64,000 bases of DNA from Plecoglossus altivelis (GCA_036571765.1 BROE01000009.1:7258536-7322535); one strand, 5' to 3'; positions 44,095 through 57,470 are shown, counted from the first letter of the stretch. Translations and numbers: made by a program. Notes: generated from the letters alone by a model not told the origin.

Positions 44095-44330
44095 TCTCTT
44101 CAACCCCACATCTCGCCCCAGCCTCTCCCCCAGCCCTCTTTCTCACCTCAGCCTCTCCCCAAGCCCCCTATCTCACCCTAGCCTCTCCCCTAGCCCTCTT
44201 TCTCACCCCAGCCTCTCCCCCAGCCCCCTATCTCACTCCAGCCTCTCCCCCAGGTCTCTTTCTCACCCCAGCCTCTCTTCCAACCCCCTATCTATCCCAG
44301 CCTCTCCCCAACCCACTGTCCCAGCCCCCC
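44095..44330. repeat. 30-bp minisatellite (ctcaccccagcctctccccc)
   Basis: About seven units of roughly 30 bp, each ccagcctctcccccagccct followed by ctttctcacc. Confidence 0.85.
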
Positions 44331-44739
44331 TATGTTACGCCCCAGGCAAGGTCCACTAAAACTGCATAGCAGCATCTGCTTGAATTCATCACATCTGATT
44401 GAAGATTCAGCTTTTCTTTGGCAAGCCTCACAAACAGAAGCATCCCACATGCTCACACACGCACGCACACGCACACACAAAAACACAGGCACAAACACAA
44501 ACAAAGACACAAACTCACAAACACACACACACACATACAGATGCCATTGTAATGGAAATGTCCCACCCAGAGGTACAAAGCAAACAACAGCTCCAGCGGT
44601 CTGAGTCCTTCAGTCTCTACACTGAGATTTGCCTGGAGTCTTTGCAGACACACCCAGCTTAGCGAGCATATAGCAGACCCTGGGGGACCTCGGATCTGTG
44701 TGTGTTTGTAGGTGTGTGTGTGTGTGTGGGGGGGGTTCT

Positions 44740-44850
44740 GCTCTATAAGGTACTCTACCTGCTAGGGAGGTGGTCTGCTCTATAAGGTATTGTACCTGCT
44801 AGAGAGGTGGTCTGCTCTATAAGGTACTCTACCTGTACAAGGGGAATGGT
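44740..44850. repeat. Three copies of a ~40-bp unit (ctctataaggtactctacct)
   Basis: 'ggtctgctctataaggtactctacctgctagg' type units repeat three times between TG microsatellites (44700-44730 and 44862-44895). Confidence 0.75.
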
Positions 44851-44863
44851 GTTCTCCAAGTGT

Positions 44864-44906
<43 letters not shown>

Positions 44907-45089
44907 TGTGTGTGTGAGCGTGTGTGAGTGTGTGTACCAGAGAGAGTGTATCAGTGTGTGTGATTGTGGGTGTGTGTGTGTGTGAGTGTGTGTGTCTCTG
45001 TGACTTCGTGGTTGAGGTGCTTACCTCCTCCTGGGGTAGCAGATGAACATCAGAGGCTTATGCCGGGGCAGCTCAGTGTAAATCCATAA

Positions 45090-45480
45090 CTCTGCCCCTG
45101 CCTCTGTCTTCCACGTTCTGTCTCTGCCTCTACCTGACATTGCCTCTGTTTCTGCACTGGCCCCTGCCTTTCTGCGTCTGCCTTTACGTTTGCCTCGTGC
45201 TCTGCCTCAATCCCTCCCTCAGAATCTTTCTTCGCCTCACATCTCTGCCTCTGACTCAGCCTCTATCTCAGCCTCTGTATTAGCTTCGCTCTCTGCCTCC
45301 ATCAATTCCCGTGTTCCTCAGCCTCTGTCTCTGCCTCAGCCTCTGTCTCTGCCTCAGCCCCCGTCTCTGCCTTAGTCTCTGTCTCTGCCTCAGCCCCCGT
45401 CTCTGCCTCAGCCTCTGTCTCTGCCTCAGCCCCCGTCTCTGCCTCAGTCTCTGCCTCAGCCTCCGTCTCTGCCTCAGCCG
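45090..45480. repeat. 18-bp/6-bp minisatellite (ctctgcctcagc)
   Basis: Hierarchical repeat of ctctgtctctgcctcagc units, translated as EAEAET on the minus strand. Confidence 0.85.
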
Positions 45481-45947
45481 TGCTCCCAGTAAACACCAGC
45501 AGAAAGCCCAGGTCCTGTCAATCCTAAACTCTTTGAAATAAGATACTGGAATACTTCAACCACGACCCACAGGGATTTACGTGTGTGCGTGTTGAGCGTT
45601 TGTTTATTCGGTAGTGTGTGTGTGTGCATGTTTGTATACCGTGCCTGAGTGTGTGTGTGTGTTTGTAGCAAGCAGACACGCAGAAAAAGAGAGAAACCCA
45701 GGGTGTTGAACTGAAGCAGGATGCCGTGGAAGCTCATTCCTTATTTAAACGTAGGGAGGCTTCAGCTCGGCGGATCTGAGCAGCAGTCACTGAGCCACGC
45801 AAAGAGCAGGGTTCAGCCAGACAGACAGACAGACAGCTAGCCAGCCCTATGTGGGGGGGAAGGGTGTTCTTAACAGCAGCAAACACATGGACTCTGGGTT
45901 TAACAGGAAGGGGACGAACGCAGACAGGATTTCTGATGGGAGCCCCG

Positions 45948-45955
45948 GCTGTCTC

Positions 45956-46016
<61 letters not shown>

Positions 46017-46067
46017 GTGTCTCCCCCCAGTGTGGTTCACCTGTCTCTCATTAGCTTTACCTCCTCT

Positions 46068-46149
<82 letters not shown>

Positions 46150-46158
46150 GTCTTACCT

Positions 46159-46209
<51 letters not shown>

Positions 46210-46212
46210 CCA
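45948..46212. repeat. (GTCT)n - (TC)n - (GTCT)n compound microsatellite
   Basis: A GTCT run at about 45952-46016, a TC run at about 46075-46145, and a second GTCT run at about 46148-46208. Confidence 0.93.
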
Positions 46213-46879
46213 TCACACTCTTCTACCACAGTTCCAGGCCAATGTGGGTGTTCTCCCGCTACCTCTCCCTCTGCCCCTCCCTCCCTCCCTCCCTCTGACT
46301 CCTGTACACCAGAGGAGGAACCTCAGCTGTTAATCTGTGTCTTGGACTTCACCCTCGTGAATCGTTCCTGTCTACGACTTGCCAGGAGATGCTTTGAAGC
46401 CCCCCCCTACCCCCCCCCCCCGCCCCCACTGCACCCTGCCCCCCTCGCCCCACTGTCCTGTCTCCCCTCCGCTTTGGAAGAGAGACTGTCGCCGGCAACC
46501 AAGAACAACCCTTCAACAAACAAAAGGCAAGACTGGTACCAAACCTTCGAATACTTCACCGGGGCCTGAGATGCATTACTTCGACGAGCGAGACGCAACG
46601 AGACCTATCACTATGGACTCTTCCAGGAAGAACAACAGAGAGCCATATAAGGGCACACACCACACACACCTTGCTGCGCGTCGGCACTAACCTGTGATGT
46701 TCTCGCTGCCGGACCCACAATGTGTGCTTGCCTGTGTGTTGGCCGCGCGATCACTTGGATCCCAGGTTTTGTCCGTAATCCTGCAGTGCAAAAAGGAGCG
46801 TGGCTGAGATGTCTTTTCAACAGACTGGCCCCCTGCTGTGTTTAGCAACTGAAAATGTCATACGCGCCACTACGCCATC

Positions 46880-46888
46880 TTTACTGTA

Positions 46889-46926
<38 letters not shown>

Positions 46927-47065
46927 CATGACACACACAGTGGGTATAGCACCCACCCACACAATGCCATGTACACACACAGTGGGTATAGCACACACAC
47001 ATGCATGTACACACACAGTGGGTATAGCACACACACACACAGACGCGTGGACACACCCACACATG
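46880..47065. repeat. CA run and 'acagtgggtatagcacac' repeats
   Basis: (CA)n at 46885-46922, then three copies of a unit of variable length containing acacagtgggtatagcac. Confidence 0.85.
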
Positions 47066-47640
47066 CACAGTGATGGGTGAGCACACACACTCTAACCGGA
47101 TTCTGACCTCTTACTCAGGCTACCCCCTGATTGGTTAATGTCCACTTCCTGTGGGTTAACAAAGGTCAAGGAAGGGCAGCTCATGGGTCTGCAGCCTGTA
47201 CAGTTAAATGGTTATTATAGTTTAGTACATTCATAACTCATTAATTCAGGACAGTTCAGGACAGGGCTGGATTTTTATGACTCACTGACTGGCAGTTTTC
47301 AAATTAAATTCAAATTCTGCCATTTGGTAATTTTACGATTTTCCTCAATAAGAGTTAGCTGCAATCTAACAACACATTCTTGCAAATTGAACTCTTTCAA
47401 AAACTAGATCATTTTGTCAATGACCAGATGTGACAGTAATATGTTGCAGCACACGGATGGCTACATTTGTAACCACAAATTTACAGACTCTTCTGCGCAG
47501 CCTGTTTTGGATTATTATGGTCTGTGGGGTAACCAAGCAGTTACCACTGCGTTGTGTGATTATGCAAACCGGCATTGTTTAATTTCCCCCTAATTTTCCC
47601 CAGGTCCCCCGGCACTAAGTATAATGTGAGACAGTAATCT

Positions 47641-48250
47641 CCCTTACCATGAAGGGAAGAGGTACACACAGGAACACACGCGCACACACACGCATCAAAT
47701 TATACAAAGCACACACACAATCACGTGCATGCACTTCTCTTCATTATCACACACTCCCTGACACGCACGGGTTTCTCCCAAAAACCCCAGGAACAGAAGA
47801 GTACACAAACCTCCCCATGTGCACGGCAGGCAGCTGGAGCTCTCAGACACTTAGGCTTGTAAATGAGGTTGGTTATCTGGGCGCAGCAGCCTGTTGGGCC
47901 AGAGAGAAGGAGCTGATCTTTACCCAGATACAACACCGCCCAGTCCCAACACCAGATTGGACACACGCCCAGCAGGTTCAAAAATCCTATTTCACAGTTC
48001 AGGCCGAGGGGTCACGGTGGAGCCTTTTAGACTCCAAACAGGGAATTATGTACGCAAACGACCATCTTTTCTCCATCAACAGGAGCAGGCGGCGGGATAA
48101 GCCAATCAGGAAGCGCCAGTTGTATGATGTCACGGAGCCTGTCGTGGGCGATTGTGTTGTCTGCCGGAAGACGAACCGGAGCTGAGCGCACACACCAACG
48201 CACTCTGTGAGGGCTTGCGTGTGTGTTGGAGATCCACTTTAAGTAAGTGT
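47641..48250. other. Unique segment with promoter-like motifs, no gene assigned
   Basis: A 178-codon plus-strand frame (47649-48185) starts in CA repeat and has no recognised domain. The 48085-48140 part contains a CCAAT box (gccaatcagg) and a CRE-like tgatgtcacgg. Function unknown. Confidence 0.35.
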
Positions 48251-48464
48251 TGATTTGATTGGATTTAAATGGCTGCTGGCTTCATGTGGTCCAGCCTCCC
48301 CTGGCCTGTGAAGGCAGGTATGCAGGGGGAGGTGAGTGTTAGTGAAGCTGTGTCCATTAAACATAAGGACCTTGTTAGTCTCTCCACCAGGGGGTTATGG
48401 GGTTGTAAAACAGCCATTGTGATCTGAGGGAACACTGACGATGCTATAAAGCTGCCAGAAAGCC

Positions 48465-49580
48465 CCCCCCTCCTCTCCTCTCCTGTCTCTCCTCTACCTC
48501 CACCTCTCCTCTCTCTCTCCTCTACCTCCACCTCTCCTCTGTCTCTCCTCTACCTCCACCTCTCCCCTGTGTCTCCTCTACCTTCACCTCTCCTTGACCT
48601 CTACCCCTCCTCCACCTCTTCTCTTCTCCACCTCTCCTCTCCTGCACCTCTCCTCTTGTCGAACTTTCTTACAGCTCTCCACCAGTCATCTCTCTCTCCT
48701 CCACAACTCGTCTATTCTACCTCTCCTCTTATCTAACTTTCCTACTAACTCTCCACCACTCATCTCGGTCGCCATTCCACCACCTCTCCTCTCCTCTGTC
48801 TCTCCTCTACCTCCACCTCCACCTCTTCTTTCCTCTCTCTCCTCCAGCTCTCCTCTCCTTTGTCTCTCCTCTACCTCCACCTCTCCTCTGTCTCTCCTCT
48901 ACTTCCACCCCTCCTCTCCTCTCTCTCCTCTACCTCCACCCTCCTCCACCTCTCCTCTTCTCCACCTCTCCTCTCCTGCACCTCTCCTCTTGTCAAACAT
49001 CTTTACAGTTCTTCACCTGCCATCTCTCTCTCCTCCACAACTTGTCTCTTCTACCTCTCCTCTTATCTAACTTTCCTACTAACTCTCCACCACACATCTC
49101 CCTCGCCATTCCTCCACTTCTCCTTCTTCCTGCTCATTCACTCTCAAGCAACTCTCATTCCACGTCTCCTCCTCTACGTCTCCTCCACCCCTCCTCTCAT
49201 CTCTTGTCCTCTTCGCTACCTAGCCTTCATCGCTTTCCCGCTCTCCTGGAGTCTACCTCACATGCGCCTCTCTCCCCCTCTACCTCTGGTGCGTCTCTCT
49301 CCCCCTCTACCTCTCCAGCTCTCTCTCCCCTTCAACCTCTCCAGCTCTCTCCCCCTATACCTCTGGTGCATCTCTCCCTCCTTCCACCTACTTCTCCTTT
49401 TATCTATCTCTCCTCTCCATCTCCTTCCCTCCATCGCTCTCTTGCTCTCCCTTTATTCACCTCTCCTCTATCGCTCGTGACCCCTCTCTTCTCCTCTTTT
49501 CACCTTTCATCTGCCTCTCTCCTCTCCTCTTCTCTCCTCTCTTTTCCCTTATCACTCTCCCTGCGCTTCTCCACCTGCAC
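48465..49580. repeat. Long polypyrimidine region with 'ctcctctacctccacctctc' units
   Basis: About 1.1 kb of nearly pure C/T on the plus strand. It contains duplicated segments, for example acctctcctcttatctaact at about 48719 and 49055. The open frames are Ser/Leu/Pro repeat translation. Confidence 0.88.
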
Positions 49581-50069
49581 TTTCTCATGTTAACATGGTT
49601 TCACATGAAAGGGGAGAAGAGTGAGAAAAATATGTGATTCAATTTCAGAATCAGCATTAGACCAGTCTTACTAAAGAAACTGTGTGTGTGTGTGTGTGTG
49701 TGCTTGTAAGGCGTGTTTGTTGGGTGTGTGAAATGCTGTGCAGTGTGTAACATGTAGCGTGTGTCATTTATGAACCATTTGATGGAATATTGTTCTCAGC
49801 GCGGCTCCAAATTAATTTGAATGATGAAGAAGCGGAGCGCATCAGTGTTCCCCTGGAGCCACGACAGGAGGGGAGGAGGGGGAGGAGGGGGGAGGAGGAG
49901 GGAGAAGGGGGAGGAGCGGGACGGGGGATAAAAAAAGGAGGTGGAGGAGCAGGATCAGAGGATGATAAGAGGAGACAAGGGGAGAGGAAGGGGGAGGACA
50001 ATGAGGGAGATTAAGAGAATGAAGAGAAGAAGGAGAGGAGGTTAGGGAAGAGGAGGCACACATTCATCC

Positions 50070-50465
50070 ACTCACACACCCACTCACTCACTCACTCACA
50101 CTCTCACTACCTCACTCACCCACTTACTACCTCACCCACCCAACCACCCATTCACACACCTGCTTGCTCACTCATTCACTCACCCAGTCACTCATTCACT
50201 CACTCCCTCACTCACCCACTCACTCCCTCACTCACCCACTTACTCACCCAATCACCTATTCACTCACTCAATCACTCTCATCTTCACTCATTCACCCACA
50301 CACCCACTCACTTACCCACTCACCCACTCATCCACTTATGCACTCCCTCCCTTCCTCCCTCCCTCCCTCCCTCCCTCACTCACTCACTCACTCACTCAAA
50401 CTCTCACTCACTCACCCACTCACACTCTCACTAACTCACTCACTCACCCACTAACCCACTCACTC
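50070..50465. repeat. (CACT)n-type degenerate repeat
   Basis: About 400 bp of cactcactcacccactcact with interruptions, translated as Ser/His/Thr/Leu repeats. Confidence 0.88.
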
Positions 50466-50699
50466 AGGCTGCTCTTGTGTAAACAAGCATTCATCCAAAG
50501 CAATTAAGCATTAAAGTAAGTTTAGCGTTTTATCGCCAAAAGCAGACGCCTTGAAGGATCCAACTGTTCTAAATATATTCTCAAACCACACTCAAGAACT
50601 ATTTTACAGTTCCGAGATCATCAAATGAGACGGCTTCTGTGAAGCCATCCATACCGATCAGATGAGGTGATTGACGGCGGAGAGGGAATATTCCATTCA

Positions 50700-51060
50700 A
50701 GTCCCAGGCAGCGTTAATAGGGCCGTGTTCAAGCAGCAGCACCAGAGCCGAGGCTAGTGTTGGGGAGAGAGCGGCAGTTATCTCTGCTGCAGCAGAAACA
50801 GCACGCGCCCAGCGGATTGTCGCGCATCCCTTTGATCCGCACACACGCACGAGCACACGCGTAGAAGATCGGCGTGCCAACGAAAGATACGCTCGCCATG
50901 TTTATGTACGATAGATCCCCCCCTCCCCCCCTCCCTCCCCCTCCCCCCCGCGCTTCCTGACATAGCCCAGAGCTGCTCGCGATCCTCCATCCGAACGCAT
51001 GCCGGCGCTTATTAAGCGGCGGGGATTTTCGTACAAACAAAAGATGTTCATCTTCCAACG
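50700..51060. promoter_or_regulatory. CpG-richer unique segment, candidate regulatory element
   Basis: CpG dinucleotides cluster (gcacgcgccc, gtcgcgcatc, cgtagaagatcggcgtgcca, gctgctcgcgatcc) unlike the flanking repeats. A minus-strand frame (50599-50880) does not resemble any GluN3B segment. Confidence 0.25.
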
Positions 51061-51239
51061 CCGAAGGGAGAAGGGAAAGAAACGAACACAAAAAAGCAGG
51101 AGAAGAATCTAAGGGACTTTCCTGGTGTGCCGGCCGCGTCTCTGGCCGCTGATGAGAGTGTTTGTGATGGAGATGGATGGTGATGGCGAGCAGAGTGGAG
51201 GAGATGGGGGGGAAACACGCGCAGGCTAATCTGAGTCAT

Positions 51240-51363
51240 GATTGCCTCTGTAATCTCATTTCCAGCTGTGAGTCATCCCTTGCTGCTGCAGCCTACATAT
51301 TCTGATTACAGCGGAGCCCTAACCATCCGTCAGGGCACAACGGGGGAGAGGCAGCAGGTTACA

Positions 51364-51406
<43 letters not shown>

Positions 51407-52555
51407 CCTGTCTCTCATACTCTCTCTCCTGACTGTCTTGCTCTCTCTTGAATCTTTCGATCTCTCTCTCTTTGTATATAAACTGTTTCTCTCACTCACT
51501 CACTCACTCACTCACTTACTCTCTTTTCTGCCTCCGTATATAATCTCCCTCCGTCTCAGTATTTGTACTGTCTCTACGCCTCTTTCCCCCTCTCTGCCTG
51601 GCTCCCTCCCTCCCTCCCTCCCTTCCTCCCTCTCCCAGTGTTTTCCTCGCACAACTCTAACCCAGCCGCTCGCGCTCCGACAGAAGGGCCTGTTAGCAGA
51701 GCGGCATCTCCCCGCAGAAGCGGCAGGTTAGCTGTAATCACGGCCGCATGCGATCAGAGAACAGGCTGTTTTGGATTCCTGGCCTGTCAGGGTGTCAGAT
51801 GGCCTCTCACAGGACTGTAATGTGATCAGCCGGCAGCGGACCGAGTACAATGCCAACATTATTCAGTTACCCTGTGAGTGATATGAAACGCTCCCTGGCC
51901 CCAATGTAGGCTGCTGTGATGTCATTAAGCGTTAGCCCTCGGGGAGTGTCATACAGGAAACAGGAAGCAGGAACTTCAGAGGGGAATCAAGGGACACATT
52001 TATTCTGCGCACCCCAGGACACACATTACACTCCGAATGAGTCTCATAATGAGTCGACAGCTATGGGGTTTGTTGAAGTTGATGTTTCCATCCAACTTTG
52101 AGGTTGTGTATCAGTGTGAGTGTGTGTGTCATTGTGCGTGTGTATGTGTGTATGTGTATGTGTCAGCGTGTGTGTCAGTATGAGTGTGTCATAATGTGTG
52201 TGTGTATGTGTGCGTGTGTGTGTGTGATGGACGTCCACATAAAAACGATCCCTATCCCTTGGACGTGTTGAATACTGAAACTATAACTATGCTCAATGGG
52301 AGAGAAATGGAAGTCATTTTGGCGAGAGAGTGTGTGTGAGTGTGTGTGGAGAGTTATGGATGGGGCTGGTGCTGAGTAAATGACCTGCCCTGATTCAACC
52401 AATCAGCAGAGCTCTCCACCCGAGTCCTAAACATCCGCCTTCATCCATCTTTATAAGAGAGAGGGAGTGAGGGGGGGGGGGCGACGGGTAGGTAGACAGA
52501 GAGAGAGAGTTACACTGAGAAAGGGAAGTAGATAGGGAGAGAGAGAGAGGAAAGG

Positions 52556-52604
<49 letters not shown>

Positions 52605-53692
52605 AACAAGTAGAAGTGGACAGGAAAGGGTTAGGAGAGAGTGAGAGAGTGAAATACTTTAGACAGAGGTAGGCAGGAAAGGGTTAGGAGAGAGCGAGAG
52701 AGTGAGAGAGAGTTTAGATACAGGTCAACTGGAAAGGGTACAAAGAGAGAGAGAGAGAGAGACAGAGAGAGTAAAGAGACAGAGGAGACAAGTACAGAAG
52801 AGTAAATGGGGAAGGGAGAGCAGATCATCATCTCAAGTCATCTCAGATCATCCCATCTCAACTTAGTTCTTTAAACTGTTGTCCATGACATCATCGTGAG
52901 TGGAGTTCTTTGAAGGGTCCACGATGTCACAAGTGTAGATTACCCAAGTTATGTCTATGACATCGGTCGTGAGGGTGCCTGAGGTGGGAAAGTATAAAAA
53001 CTACATGCTGAACAACATTTCCACACATAACACACACACACGCTCACACATGCATGCACATGCACACACAAAAACACTTCAAGGGCCTGTATAATGACAG
53101 TAATGTAGGTTCACAGGTGGTCTGGCACTTCACATGTGCCGGGGTTGGGAGGAGTCTTCAAACTGTTGATCTTCTATGAGTCCCTACATGACATCATCAG
53201 ACTGAGACGTCTGTGTGTCTTCTGTTGCCTTATCAGACAATAGCTACACTTTCTTAGAGGGTGGGGGGGGGAGGGGGGAGAGAGGGTGTGTGTGTGGGGG
53301 GGGGTCTCCTTATCAGGAACAAAGACTAAGTCATTACTTATCAAAATATAACTCAAGAAAAAGATAACTCAGGCTGTGTGTGTGTGTTTGTGCGCCTGGG
53401 CTTGGTGCAGACAGTGTCTGTGTGTGTGTGAGTGTCTGCAGTTTGGTGTTTCATGTGTGTTTGTGCGCTTGTGTTTGTGTTCTTGTGTGTGGATTGATGA
53501 GGGTGTGTGGTTGTGTGTGTACAGGTACTGCATGTGTGCGTGGGTGTGTGAGTGTGTTACATGGACGCAGCAGTCTTCTGATCCAGAGAGAAGCACTTTG
53601 ATAAGAAGCTCTGGGATCTCCACACTAATGATGCGATAACTAGGAGCTCTCAGAACAATTGTCTTTCTCTAACTGGCCAGAGGGACCTTCTG

Positions 53693-53729
<37 letters not shown>

Positions 53730-54770
53730 CTCTCTCTCTCTCTCTCATTCTCTCTCTCTCTCTCTCTCTCTCATTCTCTCTCTCTCTTTCTCTCTCTTCT
53801 TCCTCCCCACAAAGTCACCTTTCATTTTCATTCATAAAAAGATAGTGTGCGTCAGATCCTTTAAGTACTGATAGTCTTTTCGGTGCCAAAGGTAATTTAC
53901 TTTGTTGGCGAACCACTGAGTTTGAGGCGCTTCTTTCAGCAGACCAGTAAAGAAGGTGTGTCTGTATGTGTGTGTGAGTGTGAGGACCGGAAGTGTTCTA
54001 AGATCAGAAATGATTTTAAACTTTAATATGTAAATCCGGAAAAAAACAAGCCTCTTCGCCGGTCTGAAAATGTAATGTGTGTGTGTGTGTGTGTAAGTGT
54101 GTGTGTGTGCCTGTGCTCCTCTCTGTTTGATATTCTTAGCAGCAGATCACATGTTGATTGATGTTGATTGAAACATGTAAAGGGCATCAAAGAGCAGCGC
54201 TCACATACTAACTTATTAAGATCATGGAGGAGAGAAGAGTGTGTGTGTGTGCACGGATGTGTGTGAGTCACGGTCTGTATGCGTGTGAGTGTCTGTACAA
54301 ACTTGTGCATGTGTCTCGGTGAATTTGTGAGCGTGTGTGTAACTGTGACAGGTCAGAGACAGAATCATAATTTATGAAATATCACAGATAATCTTGTGGA
54401 GATTAATGATCTCATTTTGATTAATGCTTAATGTTTAATTAACTTCAGATCTGCGATCATCTTCTCCTCAGGTGTTTCTCTGCATAGTAAGCAGTCTGCT
54501 TTCTCTGTGTTCTCCTCCCTAGGGAGCATGTGTGTGTGTGTGTGTGTGCTGTGCGCATGGTGTGTGGTGTGTGTGTGTGCTGTGCGTATGGTGTGTGGCG
54601 TGTGTGTGTGTGGGTGTAGGCTGCGTGCGTGGCGTGATTGTATGATGTGTGTGTGGTGTGTATGTGTGTAGATTATATTCTTGATATTCATGCTGCTCTG
54701 TCTCTGGTAAACTCTTTACCCTGCGAGTCTGTGGAAGTCTGCAGATAGACAGGGGACAACTTCATTAGCA
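51240..54770. other. No gene seen; simple repeats and unique DNA
   Basis: (TC)n at 51367-51403, GT-rich at 52110-52230, GA-rich at 52500-52780, TTTC/TC at 53697-53790, and GT at 54075-54105 and 54525-54670. The 51700-52080 part is unique, without coding signal. Confidence 0.5.
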
Positions 54771-55350
54771 TCCTCCAGCCCCTACTCTACTCTGACCCCT
54801 ACCTCCGGTCTCTACCTCCAGCCCCTACCTACAGCCTATACCTCTGGCCCCTACCTACAGCCTATACCTCTGGCCCCTACCTACAGCCTATACCTCTGGC
54901 CCCTACCTACAGCCTATACCTTTGGCCCCTACCTACAGCCTATACCTTTGGCCCCTACCTACAGCCTATACCTCCAGCCCCTACCTATGGCCTCTACCTC
55001 TGGCCCCTACCTCCGGCCTCTAACTACAGCTTCTACCTCCTCCCGGTACCTCTGGCCTCCACCTCCAGCCTCTACCTCTGGCCCCTACCTCTGGCCTCTA
55101 CATCCGGCCTCTACATCCGGCCTCCTCCAGCCTCCTCCAGACCCTTCCTCCAGCCTCCTCCAGCCTCTACCTGCCAGCCTCGTTACACACTATGAACACC
55201 TCTGGCCTCAAACCACCAACCAACTCCAGCCTCTTCCTCGTTTTAATCTTCACCCACACCTCTAGCGACCACCCTCAATCCACCAGCCTCTAGCCTTCAC
55301 CCCAGCCTCTTCCAGCCTCCACCACTTGCCTCCACCTCCAGTCTCTACCA
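54770..55350. repeat. 26-bp minisatellite and derivatives (cctatacctctggcccctac)
   Basis: Five to six near-identical 26-bp units (cctatacctctggcccctac plus ctacag) at 54830-54970. They grade into shorter ctctacctccagc units to about 55350. Confidence 0.88.
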
Positions 55351-55399
55351 CGGCTCACAGGATGCAGGAGCTGGCAGGGGAACTACAACTGTAATGATC

Positions 55400-56640
55400 T
55401 CAGGCAGATGTCTCAGGAACTACATCATTGCATACATCATGTTTTGTCTTCTCACCACACACTCTCTCTCCGTCTCTATTCATTCCTGTCCCCTTCACTC
55501 CTTATGTCTGCCCTCTCCTTTCACTCCTCTTCCTCCTCTCTCCACCCCTCCTGCCCCATTCCTTGCAGCTCACATCTTGTGTGCTGCTCTCATAACGTGA
55601 TTTTACACAGAAATAAAATCCTCCCTGCACGCGTGCTCCTCAGCATCCCTCCTCCCTTCATCCCTCCCTTCCTCCCTTTATCCCTCCCTCCCTCTCTGCC
55701 TCCACTCTTCATCCCTCCCCCCTTCTCTGCCTCCCTCCCGCTCTCAGAAATTTTTATGGTGACTGCTCAAAGTGAAAAGGTGGCGGGTGGCGTGTGGAGA
55801 GACTTTGGCAGGTGTGTGCATGTGTGTGCGTACGACTGCGTGTGCATGCATGCACGTGTGTGTGTGTTGGCGTGTGCGCGAGGCTCTCTTGGCAAGGGTG
55901 CATATGTGTGTGACCGCGTGTGGCTTTAAGAGATCCTCTGGCAGATGTGTGCCTTCAAGGTGGAGACTGCTCGCTCTGAAGGGTAGAGCAACATTGGGGG
56001 AGCGTTCGGTTGATCAGATTAGACATGTGCAGACAGTGAGAGGGAAAGAGAGGGAGGAAGAGTAGCGAGGGTGAAAGTGTGAAAGTGTAGGGAAGACCCA
56101 ACAAGGGCGAGAGAAAGAGAGAGAGAGGGAGAGGAGAGAGAAGAAAGACAGCGAGAGAGAGAGAAAGAAAGAGAGAGAGAGAAAGCCTCTTGGTCGTTGA
56201 TTCAGTACTATCACGGTGAGCGAGAAAGCAGGAGGAAGAGAGAACCTTTCAAAAGGGCCCAACAGATGAAATTACATTTACGGATCAGAACTTCACACAT
56301 TCCGTTCCCAACATCAGACACTCTATTCCTGGGAGGAATTCTGCCCCTCCGGAAGGTTCTGGGTGGTGATAGACCAGAAGAGACAGCAGAGGGATGTCAG
56401 AACCCCCTACAACAAGAGCTAGAGGGAAAACAAAACAAATTACTCAATAAAAGTCTCACCTTAGGAGCCAGAAAATGACAAGACAGTTGACAGTTGAGGG
56501 ACTACAGGGGGAGAAGAGACAAAGACAGGACCAAAACAGGAATTGGAGATTTCATTTCCTGGGCTGTAGCAGCAAGCATTAGGTTCAGGCCAGACAAGGA
56601 ATACTCAAGCGTTGCCCAGAAATCCTAGACATGAAGAGTG
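55400..56640. other. No gene seen
   Basis: Pyrimidine-rich at 55440-55740, GA-rich at 56030-56190, unique DNA at 56200-56640. The 93-codon plus frame at 56197-56478 has no recognised domain. Confidence 0.5.
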
Positions 56641-57470
56641 AGGACCAGGGAGGAGAGAGGAGGGAAGAGGAAGGAGGGAGGAGGGAGTAGGAAGGAGGGA
56701 GTGGGAGGGAGGGAGGGTGTGTGTGTGTGTTGGGGTGGGGTGGGGGGGTTGGAGAGGAGGGAGGAGGGAAAGAAGGGAAGAGGGAGAGGGAAAGGGTACA
56801 AGGAGGCAGGAGGGAGTAGAAGGAGGGAGGCAGTGGAGAGGAAGAGTGAGGAGGCGGCGGTAAGGGGAGGAGGGGAAAGAGAGGAGGAGGGGGGGGGGGG
56901 GGGGAAAGAACGACGAGGTTGATGAAGAGAGCTGAGAGGGAGAAGAGAAGAAGATGGGGGTGGGGGAGAAAGGGAGAGGGAAGAGGAAGGGACGGGAGGA
57001 AAGAGGCGAGGAGCAGAACAAAAAAGAAAAGGAGGAGGGAGGAAGGAAGGGAGGAATGGGATGTGTAAGAGGTTCGAGGAGGGGATGCGAATTAAGAGGG
57101 AATGGCGAAACAGCTAAGGCTGCGAGGTGGTAGAGGGAAGTGAGGGAGGGAAGGGGGAAAAGAGGAGGGGAAAAGAAGATAAAGAAAGGGATTGATGGGA
57201 CCGGAGTGAGGGAAGGGGACGTAGCGAGGTGGAGAAGGAAGGAATAAGGGGGCGCTCGAGGGGAACACGGGGGGAAGAGTAAAAGTGTGAAGTGGGGACG
57301 CGGGGGCAAGGAAAAGGGAGGGGGCTGGGAGAACAGAACGGCGTAAGAGAGGAAGGGGAGAGCCGGGAAAGGGAGGAACAAGGTGATAGAAAGGCGGTGA
57401 GGAAGGGAAGAAAAAAAAAAAAGGAGGGATGGAAGGAAGGGGACGAGAGTAAAAAAGTGTCGCGGCGGAG
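56640..57470. repeat. Long polypurine region
   Basis: About 830 bp strongly biased to A/G on the plus strand, with a G run at 56888-56904 and an A run at about 57410-57422. It has triplex (H-DNA) potential. Confidence 0.85.

Larger units (their letters stand above)
43712..47640. other. No gene seen; repeat-rich (grin3b intron 1 or upstream)
   Basis: No exon matching the missing first part of the GluN3B amino-terminal domain was found on the minus strand. The segment is dominated by the arrays listed separately, with unique AT-rich DNA at 47200-47640. Confidence 0.5.

Noticed and set aside
45302..45496. Glu-Ala-Thr repeat protein
   Set aside because: Hexanucleotide-based simple repeat, with no conserved flanks.
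47649..48185. 178-codon plus-strand open frame
   Set aside because: It starts in CA repeat, has no recognised domain, no repeated codon pattern and no plausible splice partners. The CCAAT/CRE-like motifs inside favour non-coding DNA.
50599..50880. Minus-strand frame considered as the missing grin3b exon 1
   Set aside because: No hydrophobic leader, no expected cysteine or LGALLP-like motif, and no match to any amino-terminal-domain segment.
56197..56478. 93-codon plus-strand frame with an LGGILPL stretch
   Set aside because: Wrong strand for grin3b, no splice support, and no similarity that I can recognise.
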